Assembly (NCBI GenBank): GCA_036583965.1 | Contig: JAZBQD010000025.1 | Span: 16,082,910 to 16,146,909, forward strand | Reading direction: 5' to 3' | Origin: Prunella strophiata | Lineage: Eukaryota > Chordata > Aves > Passeriformes > Prunellidae | Length of the DNA: 64,000 bases | Shown here: one piece after another, positions 41,284 to 53,320 of the stretch | Position numbering within the stretch: the stretch's first letter is position 1 | Layout of the letters: the number at the start of each line of letters is the position of its first letter | Translations under genes and position numbers: made by a program | The notes under the pieces: model-generated | Seen by the model: the letters and a program-made list of their open reading frames with translations, nothing else | Database searches by the model: none | Told to the model about the DNA's origin: nothing

Positions 41284-44200
41284 TTTTACTTTATAAGTAG
41301 CTCAGTTACAACCACTAGTGCCTCAGAGGAAAAATTAGCTGCATGTTAAAAGCTGCATGTCAGCCTTGGGTGGTAGTAAAATAATCTGTCACAGTCCAAA
41401 GACTCTTTCATTTGATTTGTATTAAATTTTGGCTTTTTGAATGTGTGTCTCCAGTCAACACTGCTTGAGTCACTGAACCCATTTCTTAAGTTCATGCAGG
41501 AGATCTTCCCACCAAATGTAAAAAATGCTGAAGGAAGAGAAGTGCTGTGAGAGGCTACATGGTATCAGGTGTCCCTAGGGAACAGTGCTTTCCTGCCTTT
41601 TATAGTCCAGTCAGCCTGTGTGAAAAGTGGGAAATGGGAGTGCTGAGAACAACTGAGAGATGGTGAAAAGCATTGGCTGTGAAAGACTAAAAACCTGATT
41701 GTGGCTCTAAAAAATTAATTTTATTACTAAGCTCTGATGGCAGGCAGTTGCATCTATGAGACCTTTTTATTTCTTTTAAATTTTAAATATTTTAAAAGAA
41801 GATTTAAAAGAATTCCTGTCTGGGCATAAGAAACTGAACCCGGGTGACATGTATGATGAGGAGAAACAGGTAACATACATGATGAGGAGAAACATGGAGA
41901 AATGAATTTGTCTTTTGGAAGTCAATAGATGAAGACTGGAAATCAAGGTTGGCACACTTTATTTGCCAAGGAGCACAGTTGTTACTTTGAATGTATAGAA
42001 CAATCTTAGTTGTTTTTTTTTTTTTCTCCAAGATTTTACATTAAACATACAAAAGCTGTGTCCTTGTCACACTTTTCATGTTTTCATGGTGTTTACTGAG
42101 ATTCAAGAGTGTTGTCTGCATGACCTTGGAGCTACACCTCCTTGCTTCCCTGGCTGATTATGCAGGAGATGTTTGGGAAATAGTTATATTTTTTCCTTGT
42201 CATGTCTCAGGTAAAGCTAGAGCTGCTAAAATATTATAAAATCCTTGCAGCAGAAGGCTGCAGAAGTATTCTGGAAAGCATTCTTACATAATTCATGTCA
42301 GAATTATGCTGTTCATTAGGCATTCACAATTAGACTAAAGATGCCAGTGTGGTGGATGTTTGGTGTAACCCAGCAGTTATCTTCAGAGGGCTCAGAGAAA
42401 ACTGTATTCTAATATGAGAACAACTCCTGTGTTTTTCCAGAAGTCTGAATAATGCTGACCTGTAAAACCAGTTCCTTTTTCTGTACTTCATTACTGGAGG
42501 ACTTACTAGATGAGTTTCTGGGAAGGCAGATGTTCATCAGCGTGACACGTCGTGTTCCCAAGTGTTGTGTTGGCTCGGTTCCACGAGTCAGGCCATGTAA
42601 TCTTGGACAAAGCATTTTGCCTTTTTCTCTCTACTCCCTGTTTTTATAGTCAAGGTGATGTCTTCTGAGTTTTTGACAGATGTGCCCAAGTTACTTCATT
42701 AGTGATTGTATCTTGAAGAGGTGTCTGAAACTACAGCAGTCTGTACTTCACTTTTAAGCTTTGCTGTATTATATTTGTTTGAAAGGAAGCAAGCAATGAT
42801 ATTACAAGTTAGGAAATGCCATGGCTGTTCCATCCATCTTTTCCCCTTTTAGAGGGACCACAGTGCAGTCTTAATGATGTTTTTTAAAGGCTGTGTTTTC
42901 CCCTTTTAGCATTTCTTTCTTTAGGATTTCAGTGCTATTTAGGGTTTCAGTGATGTCTCATATTACAGCAATGTCAGGTTTGGATCTCTGTTAGTAACCT
43001 GTGGCTGGAGGTTTGGTCTGTGCCCCAAGGCATTAATGATGTATAGCAGTGAGGGAGAAGGGAGATGTTCTGATCTACCTGGACATCTCTGAACCACTGT
43101 TCTTGCTTTAAAGAAATGTATCTCAGTTTTGATAAAAAGTTGAGCTCAATTCTGACCTGCCTGTTTCTGCATCCTCTCCTCAGCTTTGTGCCTGGCATTT
43201 GACTTTGGTGCCACCAGTGTGACTGGACTGGGAATACTGTATCTCTTTGCTGACTGGCCACCTAAATGTAGAGCAGCAGTGCCAGGCCCAGGCTTGTTGG
43301 CAGCAAACTGCTTACAGAAGTATCCAGCACAGCTGTGAACTCAGGAATGAATTAAAGACAAGGCAAAAAGTACCACAGTGCTTCTAGAGCAAAGCTTGCT
43401 TCACAGCATCAGTCTTGGAGAGCTAAAAGCTGAGGATCAGCTTCTAAAGAGAATAGCGGGTTACAGGGACACTGTAACTTGTCTCAGACCCTTCACTGTA
43501 GCAAAGCAGGGGAAATGTGTCACTTTTGGGAACAAAGTGAAGAATTTTAGCCTTATTTCTGTGGCAGGGTGAGGCCAAAAATGCTCACAGAGGCAACAGA
43601 AATCTGGGTGTGATCTCTGCTCCTTTTAGGCTTGGCATCCTCCTCTGTAAACAGATCCCCTGAGAAAAGGTTAGGAAATGCAATCCCATTCCAGACAAAC
43701 TCTGCCTTCAGATGGAGACCCTGCCTTCAGGGATGGCCCATCTGCCCCCTCACAGGCTGTCCCTTGTCCCAGTTGGCGTTTTGGCTGTTACCCTGGACAC
43801 TGGGCACTAATCAGACATTTGTCCAGCCCCTTCTCCTGAGCTTGGTCAGTAGAAATGTATTTATTGGTCCTTGAGCTGCCCATCTCTGAGTAAGCAGGGG
43901 GCAGAGTCACCAAGGAATAGCCCACAAAGAATCTCCAAGGGATCCCTACAGAGTTCAGCTGGAATTACTTTCAGAATCCGAGCAGGGACTTTCTCTCCCA
44001 AGACCAGAAAGAAGCCAACATTGATTCCTACTGATCCTGTGTTTCAGGTGACTGATGCTACCTTGTCTCACTTCGATTTTCTAGCTGCTGAGACTGTGGA
44101 CTTAGCATCCAATCACTCCTAAAGGATAACTTCATTTGGGGAGGGAAATCTTAACTTTTCTTTGAATTAGAAGGAGGACTGTGAGATTGACCTGCGAGGT

Positions 44201-44488
44201 TGCTCCAGTCCAATCTGGCCAGCTCTGGACCTTAGCCATGATCAATCTCACATGAGACCAAAGGCACTCTTGTCCTCTCAGGAACAAAGTCCTGCTTTAT
44301 TTCCTTGGTAGGAGCCACCAGACAATCCACAGGGCTTCCCAGGTGAAAAAGAGAACAAGCTCACCTGTGCAGGTGGTTTTAAGGTCAGGGGAAGGGGGGC
44401 AGAGGAAGGGGAGCACAGCCTTGGGATACAAGGGGGAAGGGGTGAGGGGAGGGGTGAACCCAGGATTAACCCCTGCCCACCAGGGCCT
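41284..44488. other. Intergenic DNA, small repeats only
   Basis: No gene recognised. A 16-bp direct repeat ATGATGAGGAGAAACA occurs at 41853-41868 and again at 41879-41894. An AT-rich inverted repeat lies near 41775-41800. The rest shows only short random frames. Confidence 0.5.
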
Positions 44489-44512
44489 GGGGGGGGGGGG
44501 GGGGGGGGGGGG
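44489..44512. repeat. Run of 24 guanines
   Basis: An unbroken homopolymer of 24 G lies in a purine-rich (GGGGAAGG) neighbourhood. Such runs form G-quadruplexes and are read inaccurately, so the length should be treated as approximate. Confidence 0.9.
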
Positions 44513-45188
44513 AAGGGGAGGAATGGGACAAACCATGTGATATGATAGGATACAGATTACATAACAGTGCAAATCACCCAAACACCCAGTGCAAAAACAA
44601 TTATCAACTAAATAACTGCTTAGTGCAATATAACAGAGGACGAATTTACCACTTCAGGAAAGACATCAACTAGAACATTCTAACAAAAGGAAGGTTAAAG
44701 ATCAATTAACCTGCAGCTCCATAACAAAAAAAAAGAGGGGAGATGATGCTATTTTAAGACCATACACAACTGTGCCAGATGATCTTGTATCTTTCTGCTG
44801 CCTAAAATTTTTCTGCTCCTCACTGTTTCTGCCGCTTTCATCTTTAGAACTGTGGAAGGTTTGTAAGACACGCTGCTTTAGAAAATCCAGCTGTGACATC
44901 CCCGTGGTTTGATTCCTGGCACCAGTCTTCCTGTGCAGTGCTGACAGCTGGGGAGTTCTGGCCACTGTCAGTGTTTGGTCCATTTGGCTTCTTCCTTGTG
45001 AGTACATCAACAGGCATGACCAACTCCTGATAGCTCACCTCCATAGTGGAAGAAGTCTGGGTTGTGTATCTCCAACTGATCTTGATTATCACCATGCTTG
45101 TTCTAATGAAACAAAATCCAGATGTGGAGGAAGCCAGGAAGGAGAGGAAAAGCAAACTGTCCCTGTCACCCTCTTCTTCTTCCCCCAG

Positions 45189-45407
45189 TAATGTTGGCAA
45201 ACAACTGGAGTATATTCAAGAAGAGCTGGATAAGTATCTGGAGAAGCAAAACCATGTCTTCTTTGATACAGAAGCCACAAAAAGGGATAGCCACCCTGAT
45301 CAGAAGTCCCTCCATTGCAGAAATGCTGATGTTGTGTCAGAAACTAAGGAGCACTCAGGAAAAGAGGTAGGACACTCTCAGCATCTGTCAGGCTACACAG
45401 AAGTTCA
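45189..45407 (+). CDS. Unassigned exon-like segment
   Basis: A strong polypyrimidine tract ending CCCCCAG is followed by an open segment starting in phase 2: NVGKQLEYIQEELDKYLEKQ, then a polar, charged stretch. Two in-frame donors of the same form GTAGGA follow, at 45367 and 45408. The N-terminal 20 residues look helical and amphipathic. I do not recognise the family; a faint likeness to LxxxQKxLxxYLExKR of dynein heavy-chain linkers is too weak to use. No partner exon was found nearby. It may be a real exon of an unidentified gene, a decayed exon, or chance. Confidence 0.3.
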
Positions 45408-45426
45408 GGTAGGAGACTTAAAATGA

Positions 45427-46639
45427 CTGTCAGACTCAACCCAAGGAAAACCTCCTGGCTAAGGTGGTTAATCCTGGCTGATACAGTGAATCCTGATGAA
45501 ATGCATAGTCCATGAACTTGGAGGGGGAAGAGGTGGGAGGAAGTCTTGTTGCTTTGAAGGTAATGCATTCCTATTTTTGCACTGCTTGTTTCAACATTAT
45601 GCAGTTTTCCAGAGAGAGCTCTGTGACTCGTGTGGTGTATATGTTGCACGTGAAAGATGTAAATCTTGGCATTAGCATCTATGCATGTGTGTGTAGCTAT
45701 TATGTAAATTACTCCTTCCCATAGAAACAGGCATAATTTCTTACTTCAAGAAATTATTGTGCAGCTCTTCAGCTGTTACAAATCTCCCACTCTCCCCTCA
45801 CACAGCAGTGTTTCGCCAGTTTTCCCAGCTAAGGGTCTGGCCCAGTACAGTACAGGAGCTCTGGAGACATTTATCTAGAGGCCACTGCATGGTATTGAGC
45901 CATGGGAAATACTTCTATAATTTTTCTTCTGTGCACAATGATCATGCAGTGTACTCTGTAAACATGAAAGGCACTATTGGGAACCTGCAAAATTCTCTTT
46001 GCCTTGACCAAGGCCCCTTTTTAGTGGCTGAAACAATGCAGGTTTCTATGTTTTTATTATTAGCCTCATTGCAATACATCAGATTTTGCCCTTGAGGATG
46101 ACAGTTTTCATGACAGCTCCATGAGGCTGTGTCACTTTATGCCAGCAGCTTTCTATTCTATGCCAGTTTCTCCCACTTTCTCCCCAGCCAGTAGCTGTTT
46201 CTCCTCTTCATTCCTGAGACATGGCTCCCTTACTGTCAGTGCCCCACTGTGTCATGGAGCTCCTCCTGGGTCCAGGTGGGAGCGCCACAAAATGCAAAAT
46301 GTGTGGCTGGTTTTTGAAGCACATAGGCAGGAAGAGTAATTCAAGTTTATTTAGTAATTCAAAATGTATTTAGCAGCCAATTTAATTTACTGAAGAAGAT
46401 GCTATTTTATTAGATCTGCTACAGATTAAAAAATAGCAATGATTTTTCATTGTAGAAATGGATCATGTTGCAAAGTAACAGTGTTGGCTTTTTTTTCTGC
46501 TATGGTTAAAGATGTTACCAGAATACAGACTGGGGAGAAAAAATGCTGTGATCACTTTTCACACAGTTTAATCTAGTGCTAGCTAGCTTTAGGGAACATT
46601 CACTTGCTTAGAAAAAGGAAGTTTTCACACACAAATTAC
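45427..46639. other. Intergenic DNA, nothing recognised
   Basis: AT-richer sequence with short open frames on both strands and no recognisable domain or repeat. Confidence 0.5.
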
Positions 46640-46970
46640 AGTACAATTCACGTTGGAAAGGCCCACAGTGGCTCATCTGGTCCCACCTCCCTGCTCAAGC
46701 AGGTCATCCCAGAGCACATGACACAGGATTGTGTCCAGATGGTTCTGGAATATCTCCAGTGAGGGAGATATTCCACCCCCTCTCTGGGCAGCCTCTTCAG
46801 TGCTTGGTCAGTGCACAGAAAAGTTCTTCCTCATGTTCAGGTGAAACTTCCTGTGCATCAGTTTCTGCCTTTGCCTTTTGTGCCATTGCTGGGCCCTTGG
46901 AGCACAGCGTGGTCCCTGCTTGGGGCCCTCCCTGCAGACAGGGACAGACAGGGATTTTTTTGTTATTCAT
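46640..46970 (-). mobile_element. CR1 LINE fragment, minus orientation
   Basis: Contains GGAAAGGCCCACAGTGGCTC, CTGCTCAAGCAGGTCATCCC, TCCAGATGGTTCTGGAATAT and the GGGCAGCCTCTTCAGTGC block, the order of a minus-strand CR1 of a subfamily different from the 23-kb copy. Confidence 0.85.
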
Positions 46971-47757
46971 TAGACTTATCTAAGATTTTGCCTAGTAGGG
47001 TAGAATTCATATTTTCTTAAGAATTCCTATTTGTTGCTATACCTTATGATCAAAAAATCCTTTCTGGATTCCCCCCCATTTCCCCCTTCCTACCTGTTCT
47101 TGTGGAAACTGGGCAGTCCACTCATTAGAGCCAAAACAGGAACAAATTAATGGATTCAGAAGTGCAGGAGGGTTAAGATGTCTGTCACACACAGCAAGAG
47201 TGATAGAGCAGTAAGCAGATTATCTGGGAAATAAATTTACTCAGAGGGTTTCCTGCTTCATTAAATTTAATCAGAGTTATTTTACAGGTTGCTTCAGAAG
47301 CAACAAGAAAGGAATGGTGGCAGATGGCAGAGAGGCGTGGGCCTCCCACATGCTGGAAAAATAGATTGCCAGTCAGTCTACAGGACATGCTATGGTGGCA
47401 GAGCAGATGTGCCTGCTGGGACAAGGCAAGAGGTGGAAGTCCTTTGCATAGCCATGGATTTAGAAAACCCACAGTGTCAGCTTTGAGCCCCACAGGAGCA
47501 GGAGGTCTGTGCAGTGCCCCAGCTGAGGGGAGTCGGGAGTCATTTCCAAAGGGTCTGTGTCCTATCACAGCAAGAATTGGAGTTCAGAAGAAGCAAGCCT
47601 GGAGTGTCTATCACCAGGGACTGTGAAATACCCACTGGGTAAGTTAATGGTGGCTTGCCCAGTCTGATGGGCCTGTAATTGTGTATGCAGAGTTTGACAT
47701 GGGTCAGCCTCTGCCAGAAGTGCTTCATAGTCAGCAATGTGCTGACTTAACCCAAAT
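46971..47757. other. Intergenic DNA, nothing recognised
   Basis: Spacer between two CR1 fragments. Overlapping frames at 47289-47626 on + and 47185-47568 on - have no recognisable domain. Confidence 0.5.
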
Positions 47758-47925
47758 ACAGAATCACAGAATAGTTTGGGTTGAAAGGGACCCTCAAGTC
47801 CATCTTGTTCCAAACCCCTGTCATGGGCAGGAGCACCTTCCACTAAACCAGGTTGCTCTCAGCCCCATCCAACCTGGCCTTGAACACTTGTAGGAATGGG
47901 GCAGCCACAGCTTCTTTGAGTTGTA
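47758..47925 (-). mobile_element. Short CR1 3' end, minus orientation
   Basis: Begins CAGAATCACAGAATAG, the reversed CR1 3' octamer repeat, followed by GTTTGGGTTGAAAGGGACCC and the GGCCTTGAACACTTGTAGG segment. It is a heavily 5'-truncated copy. Confidence 0.9.
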
Positions 47926-48533
47926 TCCATGGAAATCCTCATGGTGATGTGTCAGTATCGTGTGTTCATGTGATGTATTCATGTGAGCACAGCAGAATGG
48001 ACAGAGTTGTGAGGAAAAAACAGATTATTCACCTGCACAAGGTTCACTTCTATTGTGTAGTACTGCACCTTCTCACTTCTCCAAGTCTGACAAGAGTAGC
48101 AAACTCTCTGCAGTGCATTCCTGGTGGATTTTTTGTGGTTTTCTTTGTGCTGCAAGAGCCTTTGCAGCTTCAGTCTATCACCTGATTCAGTCTACTTCCT
48201 CAGGCCATCATAGGCCCTGAAAATTACTTGGATGACTAAGACAGTCATGTGATTAAATCTCGGTGGATCTCATGGTGCAGTGATAGACACCTTAAATGAC
48301 ATTGCCCGAGGTAATACTGTTAGGATGTTTCTGTAATCCTCTCAAGCCCTGGCATCCCACTGCTCTGGGAGGTCTGTGTTGCAGCTGTTGTGTTGCAAAG
48401 CAGAGAGGTTTGTAGAGAGAGGATATCTGTCATTACACCTATGCAGCTTCTCTGCCTGAAAGTTATCATTTACTCTCAGGAAAAATCATTTGTCTGCCAC
48501 ATGAGTGTTTCAGGGTGCCTCTGATGTTTGTAT

Positions 48534-48775
48534 AATAGAATATCCTTCCCTGGAAGGGACCCACAGGGATCATCCAGCCCAGCTTCTGGCCCTGCACAGA
48601 CACCCCAACAATGCCACCCTGGATATCCCTGGGAGCTCTGGCAGCCCTGGGGCTGTGCCCATTCCCTGGGGAGCCTGGGCAGTGTCCAGCACCCTCTGAG
48701 GGAAGAACCTTTCCTGATACCCAACAGTATCCTCCCCTGACACAGCTTCATCCCATGTTGTCTCTTGTAAAACTA
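48534..48775 (-). mobile_element. CR1 LINE fragment, minus orientation
   Basis: Reads CCTGGAAGGGACCCACAGGG, ATCATCCAGCCCAGC, ACCCCAACAATGCCACCC and AGGGAAGAACCTTTCCTGATA, the order of a minus-strand CR1 3' segment of a divergent subfamily. Confidence 0.8.
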
Positions 48776-51060
48776 CAGAGGGGAATGAAGTGGGAAGGAT
48801 GAGATCATCTAGCCAAGCCTACCTCATCAATGCAGAGTCAGCTAGAGCATTTTTGCCCAGGGCTACATTCAGTCATATTTTTAGTATCTCTGTCTGGATA
48901 CTGGATGTCCTCTAACATATGAAAAATTGAGCATTTATGCAGGAAGAACAAAACACTGTTTCTTTTGAAGTCTCTGCTTCTCTTCGGGTCCTCCATCTCT
49001 GTATTGCATCTAGATGTTTCCCACTCTCTTTAGCTCTCTAGCACACACTAACCTCAGAGAAGTAATTTAGGCAGATAACAGGATGTGTATCTGGAAAATG
49101 AAGTTTCATGTTTGTGCCTTAACCCTGACTTTAAATGAGTTATATTCCAAGCAGAATGAGCTTCTAACTGTCTCTTTCAACATGCAGAGACATTTCTGCC
49201 CTTTTTTTCTTGCTGGTGAGAAAACCTAGAGCCTTCCAGCAAAATGATCAGAGGTTTGATAGGTTTGGAGCCCATCATCAGTAACAATAATTTATTTACA
49301 GATACAGAATTTCCTTCTTCTTGAATCTCTTTCCTACCTCAGCAGCTGGTGACACTTAAGTAACAGCTATATTTGTAGTCTAGAAGATTAGGATTTCTTT
49401 TACTTGCAAGATTTAGTTTCCAGCTGGCTGAACAGTTAATTGTGTCACAGTCTTCATGTGATTCAGAAGCTCTGTAAGGACCCAGCTTGTCCCAGCAGTC
49501 TGTAATGTGAGCCAGCACTCGGTGATGTGTGCATGGATCCACCTCATGCATTCAGAGAGAAGGGCTGATAACTGGAGAGGAGCACTTGATTGTTCATGCT
49601 TTGTTAGGCAGCATGTGGGAGGTTTTTGTGGACTTGCTTTCAGGACTTGATAAAAGAATATTCAGAGAGTAAGTGAGTCAATATTGTCATCCTATACACA
49701 TTTCCATTTTTTTAATTGATTTCCCGTTTCAGAGTGAATGTAGGATTCAGGTTAAGGGAGATGAAAGGAAGGGTATAAAGTCACAAATTAGTAGAAATAC
49801 TGAAATGGCGAAGGATGGATATTTACAGCCCTCTGTAGACCTTTGCTCTCAAAAGGCTCCAAGAGCTCTGCCCCTGGATTTTATTTGTTCAAGGACATTG
49901 TGTAAATAAGTTTCAACCTCCAAGTTATTCATAAGCTAACTGTATTGCATACGTTGCCCATGTGGAATCACTGTGAGGCTTTGTGATGAGGCGTTTTTAA
50001 TCATGTGGCACGTGCTCAGAGACCTGGGTGAGTCAAAGTGAAGGAAGAGAGAGAGAACATTACTCAAGACGGTTGGTTCTTGAGGGAAAAGAGTGGGAAA
50101 AGTTGATGTTATTTTAGGGGAAATAATAAACAAGAGTTCATTGGAAGAGTCTTCACAGCTCTTATTTCCTTTCCTGGCTCTTTGAATCAGGCAGTGTTGA
50201 TGCACATCCCCTGTAACTGAGCTAGTGCTGAGCTGTCACCTAAAGTTTTGCCACCTGCTTATGGTGCCACCAATCATGGCACAACCTGTTTATTCTTTCC
50301 CAGATGGGGTTAGGAAGGTCATAGCATCTGTGTTTATCATGTCAAATCTGGGGATCATTTCAGTGCTCCTGTCTTTGACTCTGGTTGTTAAATAGGACTT
50401 TGTAGTGTGCTGTAGAGACTCCCAAAAGGAGTTAAGAGCAGCAGGAGAAAATGACCATAAACAAGCAAGTGACCTCTTACTATAAGCAAAATCAGCCTGG
50501 TTTCATCCTCATAGTTGTTCTCATGTCAGCAGTTTGTCCTCCAAGCTCTGCTCCACAGTGATAGCATCCCAGCCCTTGGCAAATAGGAATCCGTTTAACT
50601 GTGAGGGATTTTTGTTCACTGTGTTCTCTGTACTCTCCTCCAAGTATCTGGAGCTGTATCCCTGCCAGCCTCTTATGGTGAGCAGAAGTGGCCTCAGGCA
50701 TATTCACACTACCTAGCTGCAGGCATTAAATGTTGGTGCCCTGGAAGAGAGGTGTGGTTTGGAGCACTGAAGGTAGGAGCAAAAGTAACATGCCTAAAAT
50801 TACCTCAATTAATTAACCATACACCAGCTCCCTTCCATTAGCTGGCTCTAGCCTGCACCACTCCAACAAGCCATGGCATTGCCACTGGAAGAGTTGTGAG
50901 TGCAGATGTGCAGCTCAGGGGTGACAGTCTTCAACAGTGAACAGCCTTCAAGTGCTCTAAAGAGATGAACCTAAACCTTTAGTTTGTTTAATGCAAGACA
51001 TACATGGGAGGAAAATTCCTGTGTGCAAATGTAGGCACCTAGAAGTTAGATATGCAAGCC
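48776..51060. other. Intergenic DNA, nothing recognised
   Basis: About 2.3 kb of AT-rich unique-looking sequence. Short frames on both strands carry no recognisable domain. Confidence 0.5.
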
Positions 51061-51064
51061 CTGA

Positions 51065-51790
51065 GCTGCCCCTGTGCTGCCTCTCAGGAGGATGTTGAAG
51101 AGCTCACTGAGGTCTCCCCTCAGTTCTCCTCCACACTCAACACACCAGGTACCCTCAGCTGCTCCTCACATGGCCCCTCCAGACCCTTCCCCATCCTCAT
51201 GGCCTCCTTTGGATGCTCTCCAATGGCGTAATGTCTTTTTTATATTGCATACAGGACTTGAGGTAAGGCCACCCCAGAGCAGAGCAGAGCAGGACAATCC
51301 TCTCCCTCGTGCCCCCCAGGACAGTTTTCTCTTGGCTTAGCTGCTGGTGGAGCATTCAGGGCAGTGTGTTGATTCCTTGGAGTAGGTCTGAGGAAGGATG
51401 GAGCAAATCACCACTTACACTTGGTTGCTCCAAGCCCTGTCCAGCCTGGCCTTGGACTCTTCCAGGGATCCAGGGGCAGCCACAGCTGCTCTGGGCACCC
51501 TGTGCCAGGGCCTCACCACCCTCACAACCAAGAATTTCTTCCTAGTACCCAATCCCTAGTCACCCTTTTTCAGCTTAAAGCCATCTCCCTTGTCATGTCA
51601 CTCCAGACCCTTGTCCAAAGTCCCTCTTCAGCTCTCTTGGAGCTCCTTAAGGCATTGGAAGAGGCTCTAAAATCTCCCAGGAGCCTTCTTTTCTCCAAGT
51701 GAACACCCCCAGCTCTCCCAGCCTGTCTCCAGAGCAGAGGGACTCCAGCTCTCAGAGCATCTCCCTGGCTTCCTTCTTGTCTGCTCCTGT
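51065..51790 (-). mobile_element. Two adjacent CR1 fragments, minus orientation
   Basis: The first piece (about 51065-51350) covers an internal part of CR1 (CAGCTGCTCCTCACATGGCC, GACTTGAGGTAAGGCCACCC). The second (about 51400-51790) restarts at the 3' part (GCTCCAAGCCCTGTCC, CTCTGGGCACCCTGTGCC) and ends near CTCCAGAGCAGAGGG. The restart shows two insertions, or one copy rearranged. Confidence 0.85.
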
Positions 51791-52750
51791 TCAGCTTCTG
51801 GCTTCAAGTTTTGGGCATCTCCACTGAATGGTGTTCCCAGGAAACCCACAGCTCTTGTTTGGAAAAATCTTGGAAAACCTGTCTGTTGTTTAAAACCTGT
51901 CTGTGTCCAAGCAATGCCCTCATGCTGCTGCTGCCCGCCTCCTCCAAGGGGCCATTCATGGGGCACCTGGCTCTGAGCAGGAGCCATGGCTTGGATCCTG
52001 CTTCCAAAGGCAGGCTGCTGCAGGGTATGGACAGTCTGACACAGGCAGGGTTGAGTTACAGTCAGGCCCCTGCAGGAATGCAGGACTATGCCAGTATGAC
52101 CAGTTCAGATACCCCAGCTGAAAGCAGGAGCCCTTGGCAGTCCTTTAAGCAAAGAGGTCAAACTAATGTCACAGTACACCTTTGTTAGAAGGAAGGTTCC
52201 TGAAAGTGCAGTCTGGGAGCTAACTGGATATGATTTTTCCATCTGTTCTGTATTTTTCCATTCATTTGTTCCCTCTCACCTGCTGGAGGAACATCAGGGT
52301 TTGGATGCTGGAGGGTGAGAGTGAAGCCCAGATGAGCCAGCCTTGCCCTGAGGTGGTTCAGATGGTCTGTTTGGTTGATTTAAAGCCCTTGGATGGGTGA
52401 TGAAGTTCAAATACCCCTCTGGACGGGAAGGCAGTGCTCAACAAAGAGGCCACATAGCTGGCCCCCAGCAAGTGTTGCCTTCAGGGAGGTCTGCATGCTG
52501 AACAGGAGTTTTTGCAGCACAAGGGTCAGGTCTGTTCAGCTGCTCAGACTGGCCATTCCAGTAAGAAACACAAATCCTTGCACCAGCTCACGTACAAGGA
52601 AACCTGGTGACCTCCAGGAGCTCCTCTGAGTTCAAAAAGGGTAATTTCTCAGATATATAAGGAGTGGTCCCTAAAGGGTACCAGCTCACAGGAAAGCCTA
52701 TATGTGACCCAAAATGCTTTCAGCTGTTTGCAGTACCAGTGCCAGGGTGT
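51791..52750. other. Intergenic DNA, nothing recognised
   Basis: Spacer between CR1 copies. Frames of up to 125 codons on + (51811-52188) show no domain and are overlapped by frames on the other strand. Confidence 0.5.
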
Positions 52751-52751
52751 A

Positions 52752-53320
52752 GAATCACAGAACAGAAGAGTTTAGGTTGGAAAGGACCTTAAAGCTCATC
52801 TGGTTCCATGACACAGTAGGGTCCTGCCACATGGGACGGGGTTGCTCCAAGCTCCATCCAATCTGAGCACTTCCAGAGATGAAGCAATCACAGCTTCTCT
52901 GGGCAACCTGTGCAGGAGCCTCACCACTCTCACAGGGAGCAATTTCCTCCTAATACCCAATGTAAATCTTTCCCAGCTTAGTTTAAAAACATTCCCTTTG
53001 TCCTATCACTGTTTGCCCATGTAAAAAGTGGCCCTGCCTCTCTTTTATATTCCCCCTTTAGGCACTGGAAGGGACTCTAAGGTCTTCCTGGAGCCTGCTC
53101 AGCCTCAGCTCTCCCAACCTGGCTCCAGAGCAGAGGGGCTGCAGTCCTTGAAGCATCTCCTCTGGACCTGTTTGAACTGGGGCTCATACTTCTTGTGCTG
53201 AGGACCCCAGAGCTGAAGGCAGCTCTGCAGGTGGGATCTCACAAGGGCAGAGTAGAGGGGGAGATTCCCCTCCACTGACCTGCAGTCTGAACTCAGCCCA
53301 TTCCATGTAATCAAAACAAA
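52752..53320 (-). mobile_element. CR1 LINE fragment, minus orientation
   Basis: Starts at the reversed 3' end GAATCACAGAACAGAAG, then TTTAGGTTGGAAAGGACC, CTTCTCTGGGCAACC and GGACCCCAGAGCTGAAGGCA. The 5' part reaches the RT C-terminal coding region (on minus, LYSALVRSHLQSC and LWGPQHKK words). It is about 570 bp long. Confidence 0.93.

Noticed and set aside
44200..44700. Possible LTR on minus strand (AAATAAAG read backwards near 44300)
   Set aside because: Only a polyadenylation-like word supports it. Ends and internal retroviral sequence were not identifiable.
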